Source: Polytrichum commune (Eukaryota > Streptophyta > Polytrichopsida > Polytrichales > Polytrichaceae). Taken from it: DNA of 64,000 nt. How positions within the stretch are numbered: position 1 is the first letter of the stretch; each line of letters starts with the position of its first letter. Positions 48,583 through 61,217 of this stretch are shown here, one piece after another. Where the stretch lies: assembly GCA_950295325.1 (NCBI GenBank), contig OX485807.1:34624440-34688439 (forward strand), in the 5' to 3' direction. Made by a program: the position numbers and the translations under genes. The notes below the pieces were generated by a model that was not told where the DNA came from, did no database searches, and worked only from the letters and a program-made list of their open reading frames with translations.

Positions 48583-51500
48583 TCACTTCCATTTTTCAGC
48601 TAACTCTTTCCTCTCTGATAGCACATATGTGACCGCAATGGCCACGACCAATACAACAATAGTAATAAGAAGTAAAGCATAGCTGAATTCTTCTGTCAAA
48701 GAGTCGTATGTTTTTGAAGGTGCAGTAGGAGTGTAGAATAGGTCAAGGCCATAAACAAAGACCAGGGAGGTGGACTCCAGCCGTGCAGGAATGGACAACA
48801 TTCCCCGTAACCCTTCCACTTGATGCACATGCGTCAAATACCCCTGCATTCAAACAAACCTCATGTAAATTGCAGAGAGAACCACAACAAAGCCCACCAT
48901 GGCATGGACTTCCAGTGGGGACCAATTATCGTAAAGTGCTCCCTTTTACTTTTTTTAAATCATGATTTTCATATTCTGCCAAATGGCACTCTTATCTTGG
49001 TTAAAGACCCACTCAATTCCATGAGGACTTTAGAGTTGGGAGTCCATAATGATGAACCAGGAAGCACCTTACAATATGCTAAACAATAGGTGACTGCACT
49101 GCAAGTAGCTTCTGACAACAATCACACAACCTGGATTCTGAATACAATTACAGAAAACCCCAAAACACAGCACAGGGCTGTACGCCAAATTTACAAATGA
49201 GGTGACGTGTAAATACCTGAGGGTTGATGGGAATAGAGTCTGTCAGAGGAAGAATGCCTTCTTCTTGCTCAGCAGGAGTGGGAGTTGGTGTCCTGCGAGG
49301 GTCGAAAAGTCTCTTGTCCAATGCAAGCACCTGTGACATTGCAAATTCCAACTCTATATCAATGACAAAGGATTGGTTGTCATAAGATACAAGGTGACAT
49401 CACTTCAAATCTCAAGCTCTTGATCATGAATCGAAGTACCAGACTACCACCTCCACCATAAAATGATTAACATTATCAAATTTATCACGAACATGTCCCA
49501 AAAGTCTTCAAAAAGTTGTATCTCTGGAAATGGGGGGAGATTTTGTTCCCGTTGTTGGGGAGAAGTTGTCAGATTCAAGCCAATCTTTAACTCAAGGATA
49601 ATGCAACAAATTTCAAACCTGATCAGTAATTGTGCCAATCAATAACTGTTTCGCTGTAATTCCCTTTGCAGTAGCTGTAACGATCATACTCTTCACTGTA
49701 GAAGTGAAGAAATAACTTTGCCCTTTCACCTCCAGAGTTGAGGGTGCATATGATGAAACCGGGACGCTGCCATTGTGCTGGCCCAGCATTAACTGCACCA
49801 CACCCTTATCGGGCTGGAGCTCGCCCCAACCATGTGTATGTTAGCTAAAAAATCAATAGAATAATAAATCAAAACATGCAGTGCCATAATTAAACGGAAG
49901 CCCTACAAGACCTCCATAAGACGTGTGTCAACACAGAAATGTTCCTCATATCTAGATTAAGAATATTGGCATTTCCATGGTCTAGGGTGGGAAGAGTACC
50001 AATCGAGACTGATCATACAGCTCCAACACAGACATTTCATAGCGATGTTGACGCAGGTTGAAATAGTGATAAACAACCCAATTTTCACTCACAACCTGCA
50101 AGAAGGAGTGCACTGTTAGAAACTCACCAAACCACTAAGACCCAAGTTCTTGATCTGTAGATAATGGACAAAAAATACAAGATGACAATAATCTTTGAAA
50201 CCTTTCTGGATATGAAATCCAGCAAACACATCATCTAGAGGGGTCCTCAAGGTGTCATGGTGTGAAAAAGTGCAGATGTGTGTGTTACTTACAGCATGCA
50301 CAGGCCCTTGCATATTGGGATGAGAAACGCGGTGTAAAATCCTTCCAGTGACAGTGTCAATCAGATAAGCAACAAGTGTTGAATCTTCTGGAATTGCAGC
50401 ACCCACCAATCCTGACGCCCTGGGACTAACTGTTGCTACAAATACTAGATTCTTGTTCAAGTATTTGAAGAGAACATCTCGATTCGATAATATCTTTGTC
50501 TGTGTATGTGTGACCTGCAGATATGCCACACATGCCAGACCATCAATGGGATGTAAAGCTTTTTGAACCCATACTTCGTTGATCTTTCTATAAACAAATA
50601 GAGAAACTCCTGAAGAATCTTGATATTGTACATTTATCTAGTTCAGAATGAAAACTGAGCATCAGAAACCAAGTAGGGAACAGCTATTCAGCAACTTTCA
50701 AATTTTTTGGGTGAACAACCAGCTCCCGCGCAGCCACCATTTAACACAAAACATGCCAAACTTGCATTAATTCCTTGTCACAGGCTCCTCAAACTTTTCT
50801 GGAGTATCATCGGAACAATTATAGTCTGAGTTATTATTGCCGATCACCTTCCACTCATTTGACGATACAGCACACTTCATGTCACACACTTATGGAGGTT
50901 CCATGTCACTCACTTCATCTGACCTCCTTGTCACAACTGCAGCAATACTTTCTGTCTCTGCTGGGAACACAATTGACCACAGTTTCTGGGTCCCAAAGAC
51001 ATAGCCTTCCTTGGAGAGGTCACTGACTGGCTCCACCAGGTCCTTTACACCAAAACCGTGAATCTTTTGATCCGCATTATCAACCTCGTAGAAGAACGCA
51101 TTTGCCTTGTGCTTGGAAAAGAGACCTAAGCTTTCCTCTGTCATAGGGAAGAGATGGGCCCTTTGTTGATTGTCGATTAAGAGGTGAAGTCTCTGTTCCA
51201 ATGAATCGGTGAGAGGCAGAGGAAACACCTGTGTGACAGGATAGCTCAGTGTCACTGCTCTCAATTCTGTACCTTTGTGCGCATCTACCCATGAAAGAAC
51301 AGACTTGACATCATATCCTGGATCTGCATACATTAAATCAAACATCCTTCAGCTAATTTTTGTCAAAGTGGGAGGCACTCTGTAGAAAAGTACCAATTTC
51401 ACCATACTAACCTCAAATAGGATCATATAAGACATCTCTTGTTCAAAATATTTTTTATACAAAAATGCTCACAAAGTGGATAAAGAAAGTGTGGTAGGAG

Positions 51501-53925
51501 GATCTGAATAAATGCAAGAAGAAATCAGAAAATACAAGACTCGATAAGGAAACTATGGAGCAAGAGAAAGTAGCACAACCTGCTTGAGATATGATGAGAA
51601 CTACAGGATTCTCATCCAATGCATGTTGGTGTGGGATTTGCCATGGCAGCAATTTCACTGGGACAAAGCTTGGGCTACCACGGCTGGCACGAAGTGAAGG
51701 AACTAAAAGGGACCAGACTATGTGACCATCCCCTGTGTGTAAGGCAAGCACTTTCCCAGCCTTTGTAACAACAATCAGAAGCTTCCGGAAGCCATTATGA
51801 TCACGTGTTAGTTTGGTTTTGTCCGCTTGATTTAATCTCACTTGTTTAACAGCAGCTGCCTCATCAGGATTAGCAAGAAGCAGTGTCGCCTTCACCTTCA
51901 AAATATGGCCCTGTAAATTCATGTGAATGCGTAAGAACATCTTAAGAACACTGGTTGTATATATATGAGCTTGACTTACTAAGCTCTAAGCTCACTGCTC
52001 ACTCACAACATGCTATCTTGATGCTTTCTCCCTGCATACGCTAAGAGTTTTAATCACATACAAACTTCTGGGCTGAATGTGAAAAGAACTCAAAGCAAAT
52101 TGTCAGATGCTCCCAAAACCAAAGGATTCATATTTGTAGATGCCTCCACCTATTTCAAAATGATGAGATGGAGTTGACCATTTGTATTATCTCACAAATT
52201 AAAGCATTTTACTTTCTCAATGAAGACCAAATCAAATACAACGATTACAGGGATAAGAAAAGCACCTTAAGCCATTCTGACAAATCATGCTCCACCTCGG
52301 CCACAGATACTCCATCTCTCTCAAGTGGCAGTTCAGCAGTAGTGGCTTCCACAATAGATGCCAGCCCATCTTCCCTGGTCCATACTACTTCCCCCTGCTG
52401 TAGGAGTGACAAAGAATCATCCTCGCCAACAACTAGTGCTCGGAAACCAAATGATCGATCAGTCCGTAGGTAAGAGTTCAGGAAAACTTTTTGGACAAAA
52501 CCTCTATGACCAGGTAGCTTCACAGTTTCCTTCTGGATCTCCTCCAATAAATCATTGCCATACACCCTCAGGTTGAAGGTATTCTGAGTAATTCCACCTT
52601 CCAGAAGCTCTACAATGGCAGTTGCATACTTGTCATCTGAAACACTCAAGCTGTCACTAACAGCAACATCTCCTTTCAGTTGCTCAACGACATGAAATTT
52701 CCCACTTGTCTCATCAACTCTGAGAATAACAGTCTCATCATCAGAAGTTAAGCCAATGGCACCTTCCAATCTAGTGCTAGACAGCTTAACAGTGGGTCCA
52801 GGCTTTGTGAGAAGACTGGCGACTGGAGTCTCTACTATGGTCAACTCATTGGAGGGATTTATGACAGCCACTACTAATGTTTCACTGTCTGAAGTAAGAA
52901 CAACAGCAACATTCTTCGTTGTGACAAGTTCCTCTGTAGACAATAACCCAGTTGTCTCAGCTGTCTTCACATCACTAATTACACCTGCCTTGAGGTCTAT
53001 TTCCACTACAGCAACTCCAGAAATACCATAGAATCCAAATCCAAAAGCTTTCAACCCATCAGTTGATACGACCAATTTCTCAATGAATATTCCCTTGCTG
53101 CACACAGAAAGTGCCATGGTCAGAAAAATAAATGCCGACTGGCAAATTGATAGAGATGCACATGATATATGTTGGCATCTCTAAAACTTATTCAGTATTG
53201 CAAAACACATGTTTTGGAAACAACATACACCACAATACTGCATTTCTATTACTTTCAATATGGCCCAAACTAGGAGGTATTGAATATTTCAGCTTGCACA
53301 TGAGATACTGCACTAATGTCAACCCTGAACACTAAACTCCAAAATGTAGTGCTGACCTGGCAGCAGCATCAAGTCTCCAAAGTCGTGCACCATCCAGTCC
53401 AGAAATTGCAGTCAAGACACTACCACTGTACACAAGCAGGTCACTAATCTTGTCGTTGTCTACATCACCCTGCAAGAAGCCATGACACAGAGTGAGGAGA
53501 AAAATGAAACCTGGAATACACCTTGATTTGATTCACCAAAGAGTATTCATGTGACCCTGAGACTGAGAGGGAGCCTGAGAAATGGCTACAACATCCAAGG
53601 AAGGCAGCAGGCGCACAAACTACCCAATTCCGACACAGGGAGGTAGTGACAATAAATAACAATACTGGGCTTTTACAAGTCTGGTAATTGGAATGAGTAC
53701 AATCTAAATCCCTTAACAAGGATCCATGGAGGGCAAGCCTGGTGCCAGCAGTCGCGGTAATTCTAGCTCCAATGGCATATACTTTAAGTTGTTGCAGTTA
53801 AAAAGCTTGAAGACAATCAGATACCGTCCTGGTATCAACTTTAAACAATGCTGACTAAGGATTTGCAGGTATTAAATTGATGACTCCGCAAGAACCTTAT
53901 GAGAAACAAAGTTTCTGGATTCTGA

Positions 53926-53965
<40 letters not shown>

Positions 53966-56655
53966 AGAAGGGCGCCACCAGGAGTGGAGCCTGCAGTCAT
54001 ACCAAGGCTACTACACCAGATCCCATCAGAAATCTGAAGTTAAGAGCCTTTGGGCCAGAATAGTACTGGGATGGGTGACCTCCCGGGAAGTCCTGGTGCT
54101 GCATCCATTTTACTTCTTTCCACAAGTGGTTTAAATTGAATTAATACCTAGGTCTAAGGCTCAAAATGAATTGATACCAAGGTGCACCTAGGCTCCAAAT
54201 GAATTAACTAGTATATAGGTGTTGAAATTTTAAGTTTTGTCTCAGACCTAGGTGTAATGTCCAAAATTATAGGAATCAATACCTAAGGTGTAAGGTTCAA
54301 ATTGAATTGATACCTAGGTGTTCGGTTTTATTATACTTAAGACCTACGTGGTAGGTGTTATCAAATAAAAGTTTTATATGATTTGGTTCTCAAATAAAAA
54401 TCAAACTGAACGCAGGATCACATTGATTCACTTTGGTAAATTCACCTTGAAGAGACTGCAGTTCTATGAGCCACTTCAGAAAGATGTATATTAGGCAAAA
54501 TCATTACAGGATTACAAACATCCCATGGATGATTCATGCAAATACCAGAGAGTCAACAATTCTATCAACAGTGTCATTTTGGAATGAGCTACATGGACAC
54601 AAATAGAAGACAAAGATTGGTTTGTTGATAATCATTACTCACAGGCAATTTAATCAAGCCCAAGTTGAATCCTGGAGTGGCCTGTATAGAGGTTTCCCAA
54701 AGAAGAGCCCCATCGGTTATGAGCCAGGATCTCACAATGCTCCCTTTTGATAGGGTGATTACAACTGTTGCCAACCAAATACAAGGTTAATTCATAAAAC
54801 TGAGAAGTAGTTCAAATGAAATGTGAAGTATTAACACCACAGTTGATATGGCCAGTCAATAATGTGTAAATGAAGTTGGCCAAAGCTTGGTAAATGAATT
54901 GCTCTTTGCCCAGAGGCCCAAAAACTGTAACAAAGATGCAGTAAGCAACTAGCTCATAACAATCTGATCTTTTTTCTCACAAATAACTCAATCTTTAGAC
55001 ATCCCCATGAAAATATATGTCCTTTCAATCCTTGCATCATATGATTCAACTTCACTGAAATTGATACATGTCTACAGCTGCTAGCTGCTACAGAGGGAAT
55101 AACTGAATCAAGAGAAGGACGTCCAGAATCAGATTCCTTTGCATCAAATTGCCACTAAGCTACACATGTAGAAAGCACACATTGCAGTCTAATTCAGATT
55201 ATAAGTCTTGACATACTTACATTTTCCCATTGAGATTTCAAGCCCATCAATAGTGTCCCCTTCACCCAGCACATGCCTCCAGTCTGTGCAAACCCCATAA
55301 GAATCAACAACGTCAAGATACCTACAATCTCAACACTCATATGGCAGGAGAGTTCAGACACCTGCCTCGTACAATTGACCAGTGTTCTGCAATTTGAAAA
55401 CTAGTCTCCACAATTTAAAATCTCACAAAAGCAGTCAAAGTGTAATGATATATCATTCCCATGACTTCATGATGCAGCTGATACTCTACATTAAGGAGAA
55501 CAAGCAGGAAAGATCTCCAAGGTTCAACTGCCTTGTGTCCTCTTCTGGCTAATTACCCTTTTGATTTTAAATCTCTAACAACAACAACAACAGATTAGAA
55601 ATTGAAACTTTAAAAAAACTACTCATTCACTCTAACCCGAGTAAGGAAGCCCAAACTGGCTGATTGTTCTTACAAATGCTCTGACATGAAGTTAGTAAAT
55701 CATTCTTATCACTTCATAACGGACCTGATACTCTATTTTGAAGGGAACCAGCAGGACATGTTTTACGAGGTTCAACTGCCTTGTGTTCTCTACTGGCTGA
55801 TTACTCTTAGAATTTAAAACTTATATTAAAAAGTCCCTCTCTCTATCTCGAGTAAGGAGGCCCAAACTCACAATGGAATTTCCATCCTGCTGCTACAAAG
55901 ATTCATAAATCTAGTCTAAAGATGAAAGGGTCTAGGGAAGAAGGAGATAGGAGCTCAACGTACAAATGTCACCAGTGCGAAGATTCAGGGAAGCTATGGC
56001 GTTCTCCTCAGTGGCAACAACCACACGCTTGCGACCTGCGCCTTGTGTCTGGAATACAGCATGCTTCACCCGCCCTATATACTGCTGATGCCTGAATTGT
56101 GTCATCCACCCAACGCACACGAAAAAATAAGTCTTTTACACGTCCCCGCATCCAGAGTAAGGTGTCAATCGATGATCACTTAGCCTCCGGCCGGAAGAAA
56201 AAAAAAACAACACATGACTAATCCTTCACCTCTCAAACCCTAAGTCCACAAAAACCACCAATGCCGAGCCAAAGGCAGCTGGGTCTCCATAATTCCGGGA
56301 ATCTGCGTACTAATTGCTTATGATCCTTTGTGGAGCTCTCGAATAACTTAGGATTTCGAAACACATCAACACGATACTCGGATACCAAAATTTGAATTGC
56401 CTACTCTGATCCCGCAGCTGACTCGAATTGCACAAGGAAACCGTTCGATGAAAAATAAATTATGCAGAGGGGTCCTGGTAACATCCGTGTTTGATGAAGA
56501 AGAAGAAGCAGGGGTTGAGAGCGTTGAGATAAATAAAATACTCACCAATCACGCACACCAACTTGATCTTCGTAGAGCGCATGGCATGAAGAGATGAGTG
56601 CGATGGCCGCTACCAAGAGATGGAGGAGCAGCGACAGGGGCCGCCGTGGAGCCAT
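48583..56655 (-). CDS. EMC1: ER membrane protein complex subunit 1 (EMC1), thirteen exons
   Basis: Exons: 56546-56655, 55964-56091, 55221-55283, 54643-54764, 53357-53469, 52266-53097, 51580-51910, 50914-51323, 50293-50514, 50000-50095, 49619-49819 (or 49813), 49217-49330 and 48583-48843. They give about 1000 residues in one frame, the usual EMC1 length. EMC inserts tail-anchored and multipass proteins into the ER membrane; EMC1 supplies the large lumenal beta-propeller and one membrane anchor. Seen here: a signal peptide ([20 protein letters not shown]) and mature start ALYEDQVG, then [40 protein letters not shown] and [15 protein letters not shown] (the DUF1620 region), a C-terminal membrane segment ([21 protein letters not shown]) and the tail KELAEKWK. 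An upstream in-frame ATG exists at 56724; 56655 is chosen because the signal peptide follows directly. Intron 4 carries an rRNA chimera. Confidence 0.95.
53561..53994 (+). pseudogene. 18S rRNA pseudogene with internal deletion (EMC1 intron 4)
   Basis: Two 18S blocks are joined. Block 1 (53561-53807) covers GAGAGGGAGCCTGAGAAA-GG through the 530-loop (GTGCCAGCAG-CGCGGTAATT) to GTTAAAAAGCT. Block 2 (53808 to about 53994) covers GAAGAC-ATCAGATACCGTC through GAGTATGGTCGCAAGGCTGA to AGGAGTGGAGCCTGC. About 350 nt between them are missing relative to a full 18S, and many substitutions are present. Both blocks run antisense to EMC1. It is fused directly to a 5S copy. Confidence 0.92.
53993..54106 (+). 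pseudogene. 5S rRNA pseudogene fused to the 18S fragment
   Basis: Near full-length 5S sequence: GATCCCATCAGAA, AAGTTAAG, GTACTGGGATGGGTGACC, GGGAAGTCC and the GCATCC end are recognisable. The first few 5S bases are replaced by the 18S junction (GCCTGC|AGTCATACC). The internal C box is well conserved and the A box less so. No T-run follows at once. Confidence 0.9.
54130..54360. repeat. Short degenerate tandem repeat in EMC1 intron 4
   Basis: A GAATTGATACCTAGGTGTAA-like unit recurs about six times with a 30-45 bp period, directly downstream of the 5S pseudogene. Confidence 0.6.
55480..55872. repeat. Tandem duplication in EMC1 intron 2, ~240-bp unit
   Basis: The copies share TGATACTCTA, AGGTTCAACTGCCTTGTGT, TACTGGCTGATTA-like and CGAGTAAGGA-GCCCAAACT blocks, at about 55480-55655 and 55725-55872. 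Confidence 0.7.
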
Positions 56656-57244
56656 GGCGAGCCGAACGCTCGCGGTTGTTCGGACGGAGGGTTTTGCAAA
56701 GGCCATAGTGCCTGTGTCCGCCATAGCCAAGGAGCAGAGTTAGAGAGATGACGAGGTTAGGGTTTCGTCCAGTGACTGAACCCTTCGTTCGTCCACATTC
56801 TATGAATATTGCAAATTACATAAGGAAAATGTTGCTCAAACTTAAAGGCACAAGGTATGAGTGTTATTCGGTTCGATTTCCATGTTCACCAACTTCTACC
56901 AATTGGATTCATGCAATGAAACTTCTATTCCATTGGCAAATCTACAATGAAGCATGAGCAAAAGTCGGATTAAAATTCGGACCTCCCCTTACTTAGTTAT
57001 GGTTATTGGAACTGCATGTTTGTTGATTCGTTAATTGAATACATATATAGGTCCTCCCCATTTACGTTCATTGTTGAATGTGGAATACTCGATCAATTTT
57101 GAAGACATGGTATGATCTCTTTTTAAACCAAGAGAAGAGTAGGTCTCCATTGAAGATACGAAATCAAATAACACATGCATTCCTTAAGCTAACATCCCTC
57201 ATGAGTGTGGAGACTGACAATTTTTCATTCCTTAGTTACCTACC
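56656..57244. other. EMC1 upstream region
   Basis: Presumed promoter and 5' UTR. No specific element assigned. Confidence 0.35.
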
Positions 57245-57247
57245 CTA

Positions 57248-57547
57248 GGGCAGCGTTCACATCAAGGTCTCGGTGCAAGAACCTCGGGCCTTACTTTCCA
57301 ACTCAAGATTTGGACCCAAGCTTGAAGATTGATTACCCAAACCAAGAGGAGTTTTTACTTGAGCAGAGACCGACAAGATTTGAAAGGAATGTGATGCCAC
57401 ATTGGTGCCACCTCATTTTCATTTATTTTTCATAGCTTGGATTTGAACCCTAGTGTAAACACCTTGGGTCTTTAAAATAATAAAAATAATAAAAATAAAG
57501 AATCGCTTGGAGTTTCGTTGATCTCGGACCCTGGTGTAAACCCACCC
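57248..57547. mobile_element. MITE-like element, family D copy 1
   Basis: A 300-bp segment with imperfect inverted ends: GGGCAGCGTTCACATCAAGG (left) and GGGTGGGTTTACACCAGGGT (right, reverse complement). It is homologous along its length to 60944-61217. Flanking triplets CTA/TCA do not match. Confidence 0.6.
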
Positions 57548-58072
57548 TCAGATACACATAACATTACTTTAAAGCCTTCACAATTTGTTTTGTGGGCCCA
57601 AGAACATGGGATTGGTGCTTGGATAACTCTCTTCATATCCTCTCCAGTTTGGATTGGGCATTGAAGATGGGAAGAACATAGTGAATGGAACACCGCCATC
57701 TTTCATGCACTCTCCATTAGAAGTTGGGTTAGCCATTCGGTTGGCACATTAACCCAGGTTGTCATCACACTGAGATACAAACACGACACATTGGGAAAAG
57801 GAAAAAATAAATAAAATGTATGTGTGTGTGTGCGCGCGCATATTGGTAAATTGTATCACTATTGTAGGGACTTTAATGTTGGAACCATGCTTTGTTTAGT
57901 GTCGACGGTCATTCATGACGGGTAAAGGGAGGCGCCATGCAAGCAACCAAGTATAGGAGCAAAGTGGTGGGGCTCACACATGGAGGGGCCCACAATAAGT
58001 TTTACTTAATGAATTGAAGCCATAACTCATGCCTCTCCAATTTGGGAAAGAGAACATAGTGAGGCCATTGAA
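57548..58072. other. Intergenic, no gene seen
   Basis: Contains a (TG)n(CG)n run near 57821-57840. Nothing else recognised. Confidence 0.35.
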
Positions 58073-58074
58073 TA

Positions 58075-58509
58075 GTGGTGTAATGAAGTACACTAAATAT
58101 GATATTTAGTGTCACCAAGTCTAATTGTCTCGCTCAATACTAATTGTAAACCGCGGTGTAGTGTCACCAACACTAATTATTAACCTAACAATATTTATCA
58201 CTCCTTGTAAAAACATTAGTTGGGCATTATGGATTTACAGTGGTGCAAGTATATGCCACTTACTCAATGAATTTTTTCAATCCAAATTTCAATCATCCAT
58301 GACAACATTTCATCACATATTTGTTAGGATGCAAATTACACCAAATTTGTTTCAATAATCAACATTTGGATGAACTGAAAGTAAGTTGGGGATGACGGTA
58401 TTTGTAAACTTATTCATGGGAAGTGTCGCTAAAAAAGTTATTATGGTGACATAACTTGCCACTAAATATGACACTAAATATCATAATTAGTGTAGTGTTC
58501 GCACCACCA
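58075..58509. mobile_element. MITE-like element with TA flanks
   Basis: A 435-bp segment with ~40-bp imperfect inverted ends. The left end holds GTGGTGTAATG then ACACTAAATATGATATTTAG; the right end (reverse complement) holds TGGTGGTGCG then ACACTAATTATGATATTTAG. TA dinucleotides flank both sides (58073-58074 and 58510-58511). Confidence 0.6.
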
Positions 58510-58511
58510 TA

Positions 58512-60943
58512 CGATCTTTCAACATGGAGGACATGTTGTGAGCTAGTATATTTTGTGAATGTGGAAGCAACTTCCTTATATTTTCTACTAGGCCCTAACA
58601 TCAATATGGTTTATTTGTAGTACCCAATGTAAAGTATTGGTAAATTATCTTACATGCAATGATTTTCAACGCAATGAACCTTGCTTCTTGACTTTGGTAA
58701 GGGGTTCTCCTCATATTCAACATGGCCCACTCTTCAAAGAGTGACTTATTGTAGAAAATCTTACTCAAATCTTAGAGAGCGGGTCTCTTTCAAAGACCCT
58801 CCCATTGCTCGTGTGATTTTTGTGGGTGTGTGTGTGAAAAAGAAAAAGAACTTCCGTTCGAGAGAGAGGTAGAAGAGCTAATTTGTGTGCATGTAAAATG
58901 TTATGTGTTCTTGCACATAATTACTCAAATCAACATCATGTATATATTTATTGTTTGTGTGTGTAGAGAGACTTTTTAGGTATGCATTTTGTGTAGGTAA
59001 TGTGTGTTTGTGTCAAAAATCGTTTGTACACATTGTGTATATGTAGTGTGTATGTGTATATGTGTTGTTTGTGTGTAAAATATTGATTACTTGTGAATAA
59101 AAATCAGGGGTTGTTAACTTGACCGCGTAGTTTGTTAAAACGACCACATCGACGCGTTGCGCGATTACATGACATGTCAAAATTTGATATTTCATCGCAC
59201 ACGTGAAGAGACATGTAGTCATCCAACTTGGGAGTGTTTTTAGAGAATTTGAGGAAGCGAATTTTATTCAAATGTCTTGAATTCTTAGCATGTTGTGGTT
59301 TTTAATTTTTTTGACTTGGAGTGTGTACCAAAAAACAAATTAGGGGATTTGGACGAAATCCTAGCCTATGGAATATTCCAAGTTTCATGGGTTGGGATCT
59401 TTAGTGTATTTTTGTCCCTCTAACCGGTTGGTTTAGGATGTTCGAGGTCTTTATTTTTTGGGGCCTCTATTTCCCTTTGATGTTGAAATTCATATACCCA
59501 AATTTTTGCCAATTTTTATGTACTCTATATCCCACATTTACCGTTGGGATTTGGTTTCTGAGATTCACAAGTACCTCTATCAAAAGATCATGATTTCATC
59601 TGACAACTTCCATATCAAGGACCCTTCAAATTTGAAAAGATTGTATTTATTGCATGTGGTTGGTATGTATAGTACCTTTCTAATGGTGCAAAACAAAACT
59701 CAATACCCAAGAAAAAATTGTGGATTTTCAATAGTTATCAAAGTGAAACAAATACATAAATTATTTTGACACCCCATCACGTAACATTGAAACATCCTAT
59801 GTGGAGATAATTGGACAACTAAAAGACTTTGGAATATGTTTTAGCTTGATATTCTTAACATTCATATGGTTGGATTGTGTATAACGTTATCATACATGAA
59901 TATAACAATTGTCAAAGTTTTGAATTTTACTAAGGGGCTTCCAAAATCATTTTAGAGCGGCCAACAAGTAGGCAATTAGGGTTTTATTGAGATTCTAGTG
60001 TCTTCGACTACGGCTACATTTGACAAATCAACAAATTATATAAATTGACATGAAATGGCCACTTCTTTTCACATTCGTATAGTCACTCTTCATAAAACGG
60101 CGCCGATTCCTTGAAAATAAAACATGAATATATGACACCTCGACTATATGATGCATTTCCCATTGACCAAACTTTCTATTGCTAATTTACCTCCACACTA
60201 TGATTATGAAGCTTTGTAGTACAACATTTTTTAATGCCCAGTTTGTTACGTAACATAAATAATCAATGTGCATAAGTGATGGGGTCCACATGTGTTTCAA
60301 GGTTTGTATGTGATTAGTACTTTGGAACATGCAAGGGAATGCTATGAGAATTGAGAAACCTTGAGAAACCTTGGGGAACGCTGTGAGAAGATTTCTTCAA
60401 TACAAATGTTCTTCCATACTTATGTATCTTCATTAAGTATACAAATGACATTTTATATTAAAATAGGTTGTTTTATTGAAAGACCACGATAATACAACGC
60501 TTGAGGCAAAAATGTCATATTACTGCGAATACAACATATAGGTAATACGACACTATATGGCGTGACTAAATGTGTCTTATTAAAGAGGGAGAACAATATA
60601 TGGGCCAACTAGTGTCAACGTAGTGGCATATTCAAAACATTCGTGCATGCCTTAGGTTTTAAAGCTTTATCAACTTGATTGTGGTGTCTTATACTATTTG
60701 TTCATTCTACAACACCGATCTCTATCTAATAAACAACGTCGTGTTGGTGGTGTCGCCGTCCCCATGCCGTTCCACACTGTTCCCAACATTTCGGAAAGGT
60801 GGGGGAGTGATATGTCATATGTAAAAGTGCGAAGAATGTGAATCGCATGGGTCCATACTATTTTTTGGACAAAGATAAACCCACCAATATATAGAAAGTG
60901 ATGAAGGTGGGTCTACATCAGGATATGCGTCCCCAACGCTCAA
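58512..60943. other. Intergenic, no gene seen
   Basis: AT-rich with TG-rich simple sequence near 58930-59090. Short open frames such as 59458-59769 have no recognisable domain. Confidence 0.4.
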
Positions 60944-61217
60944 GGGTTTGAAAACACCACTTAGTGAACTTTATGTTCGGACTCAAAATTGGATTCAAGA
61001 TCAAATTTTGGTTTCTCAAACTAGAAGGAGTATTTTCTTGAGTGGAGACTGCCAAAATGTTATGGGAAAGTGACACCACATTAGTACCACTTTGTTTTTC
61101 TCATACCTTGGAATTAAACCCTAGCGTAAACTCATTGAGTCCAATTTTTTCTCTTGTACAATAGAATCGCTTGTTCTTAGATTTTCTTTGGTCTTGGACC
61201 CTAGTGTAAACCCATTC
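60944..61217. mobile_element. MITE-like element, family D copy 2
   Basis: Diverged copy of 57248-57547, sharing CTTGAG-GGAGACTG, GCCACATTRGT-like and CCCTAGTGTAAACCCA blocks. Ends are eroded. Confidence 0.5.

Noticed and set aside
52168-53031. Plus-strand open frames inside the EMC1 region
   Set aside because: They are antisense shadows of EMC1 exon 6.
53561-54106. Functional rRNA genes
   Set aside because: The 18S part is deleted and mutated and the 5S lacks its first bases. Both lie within a protein-gene intron.
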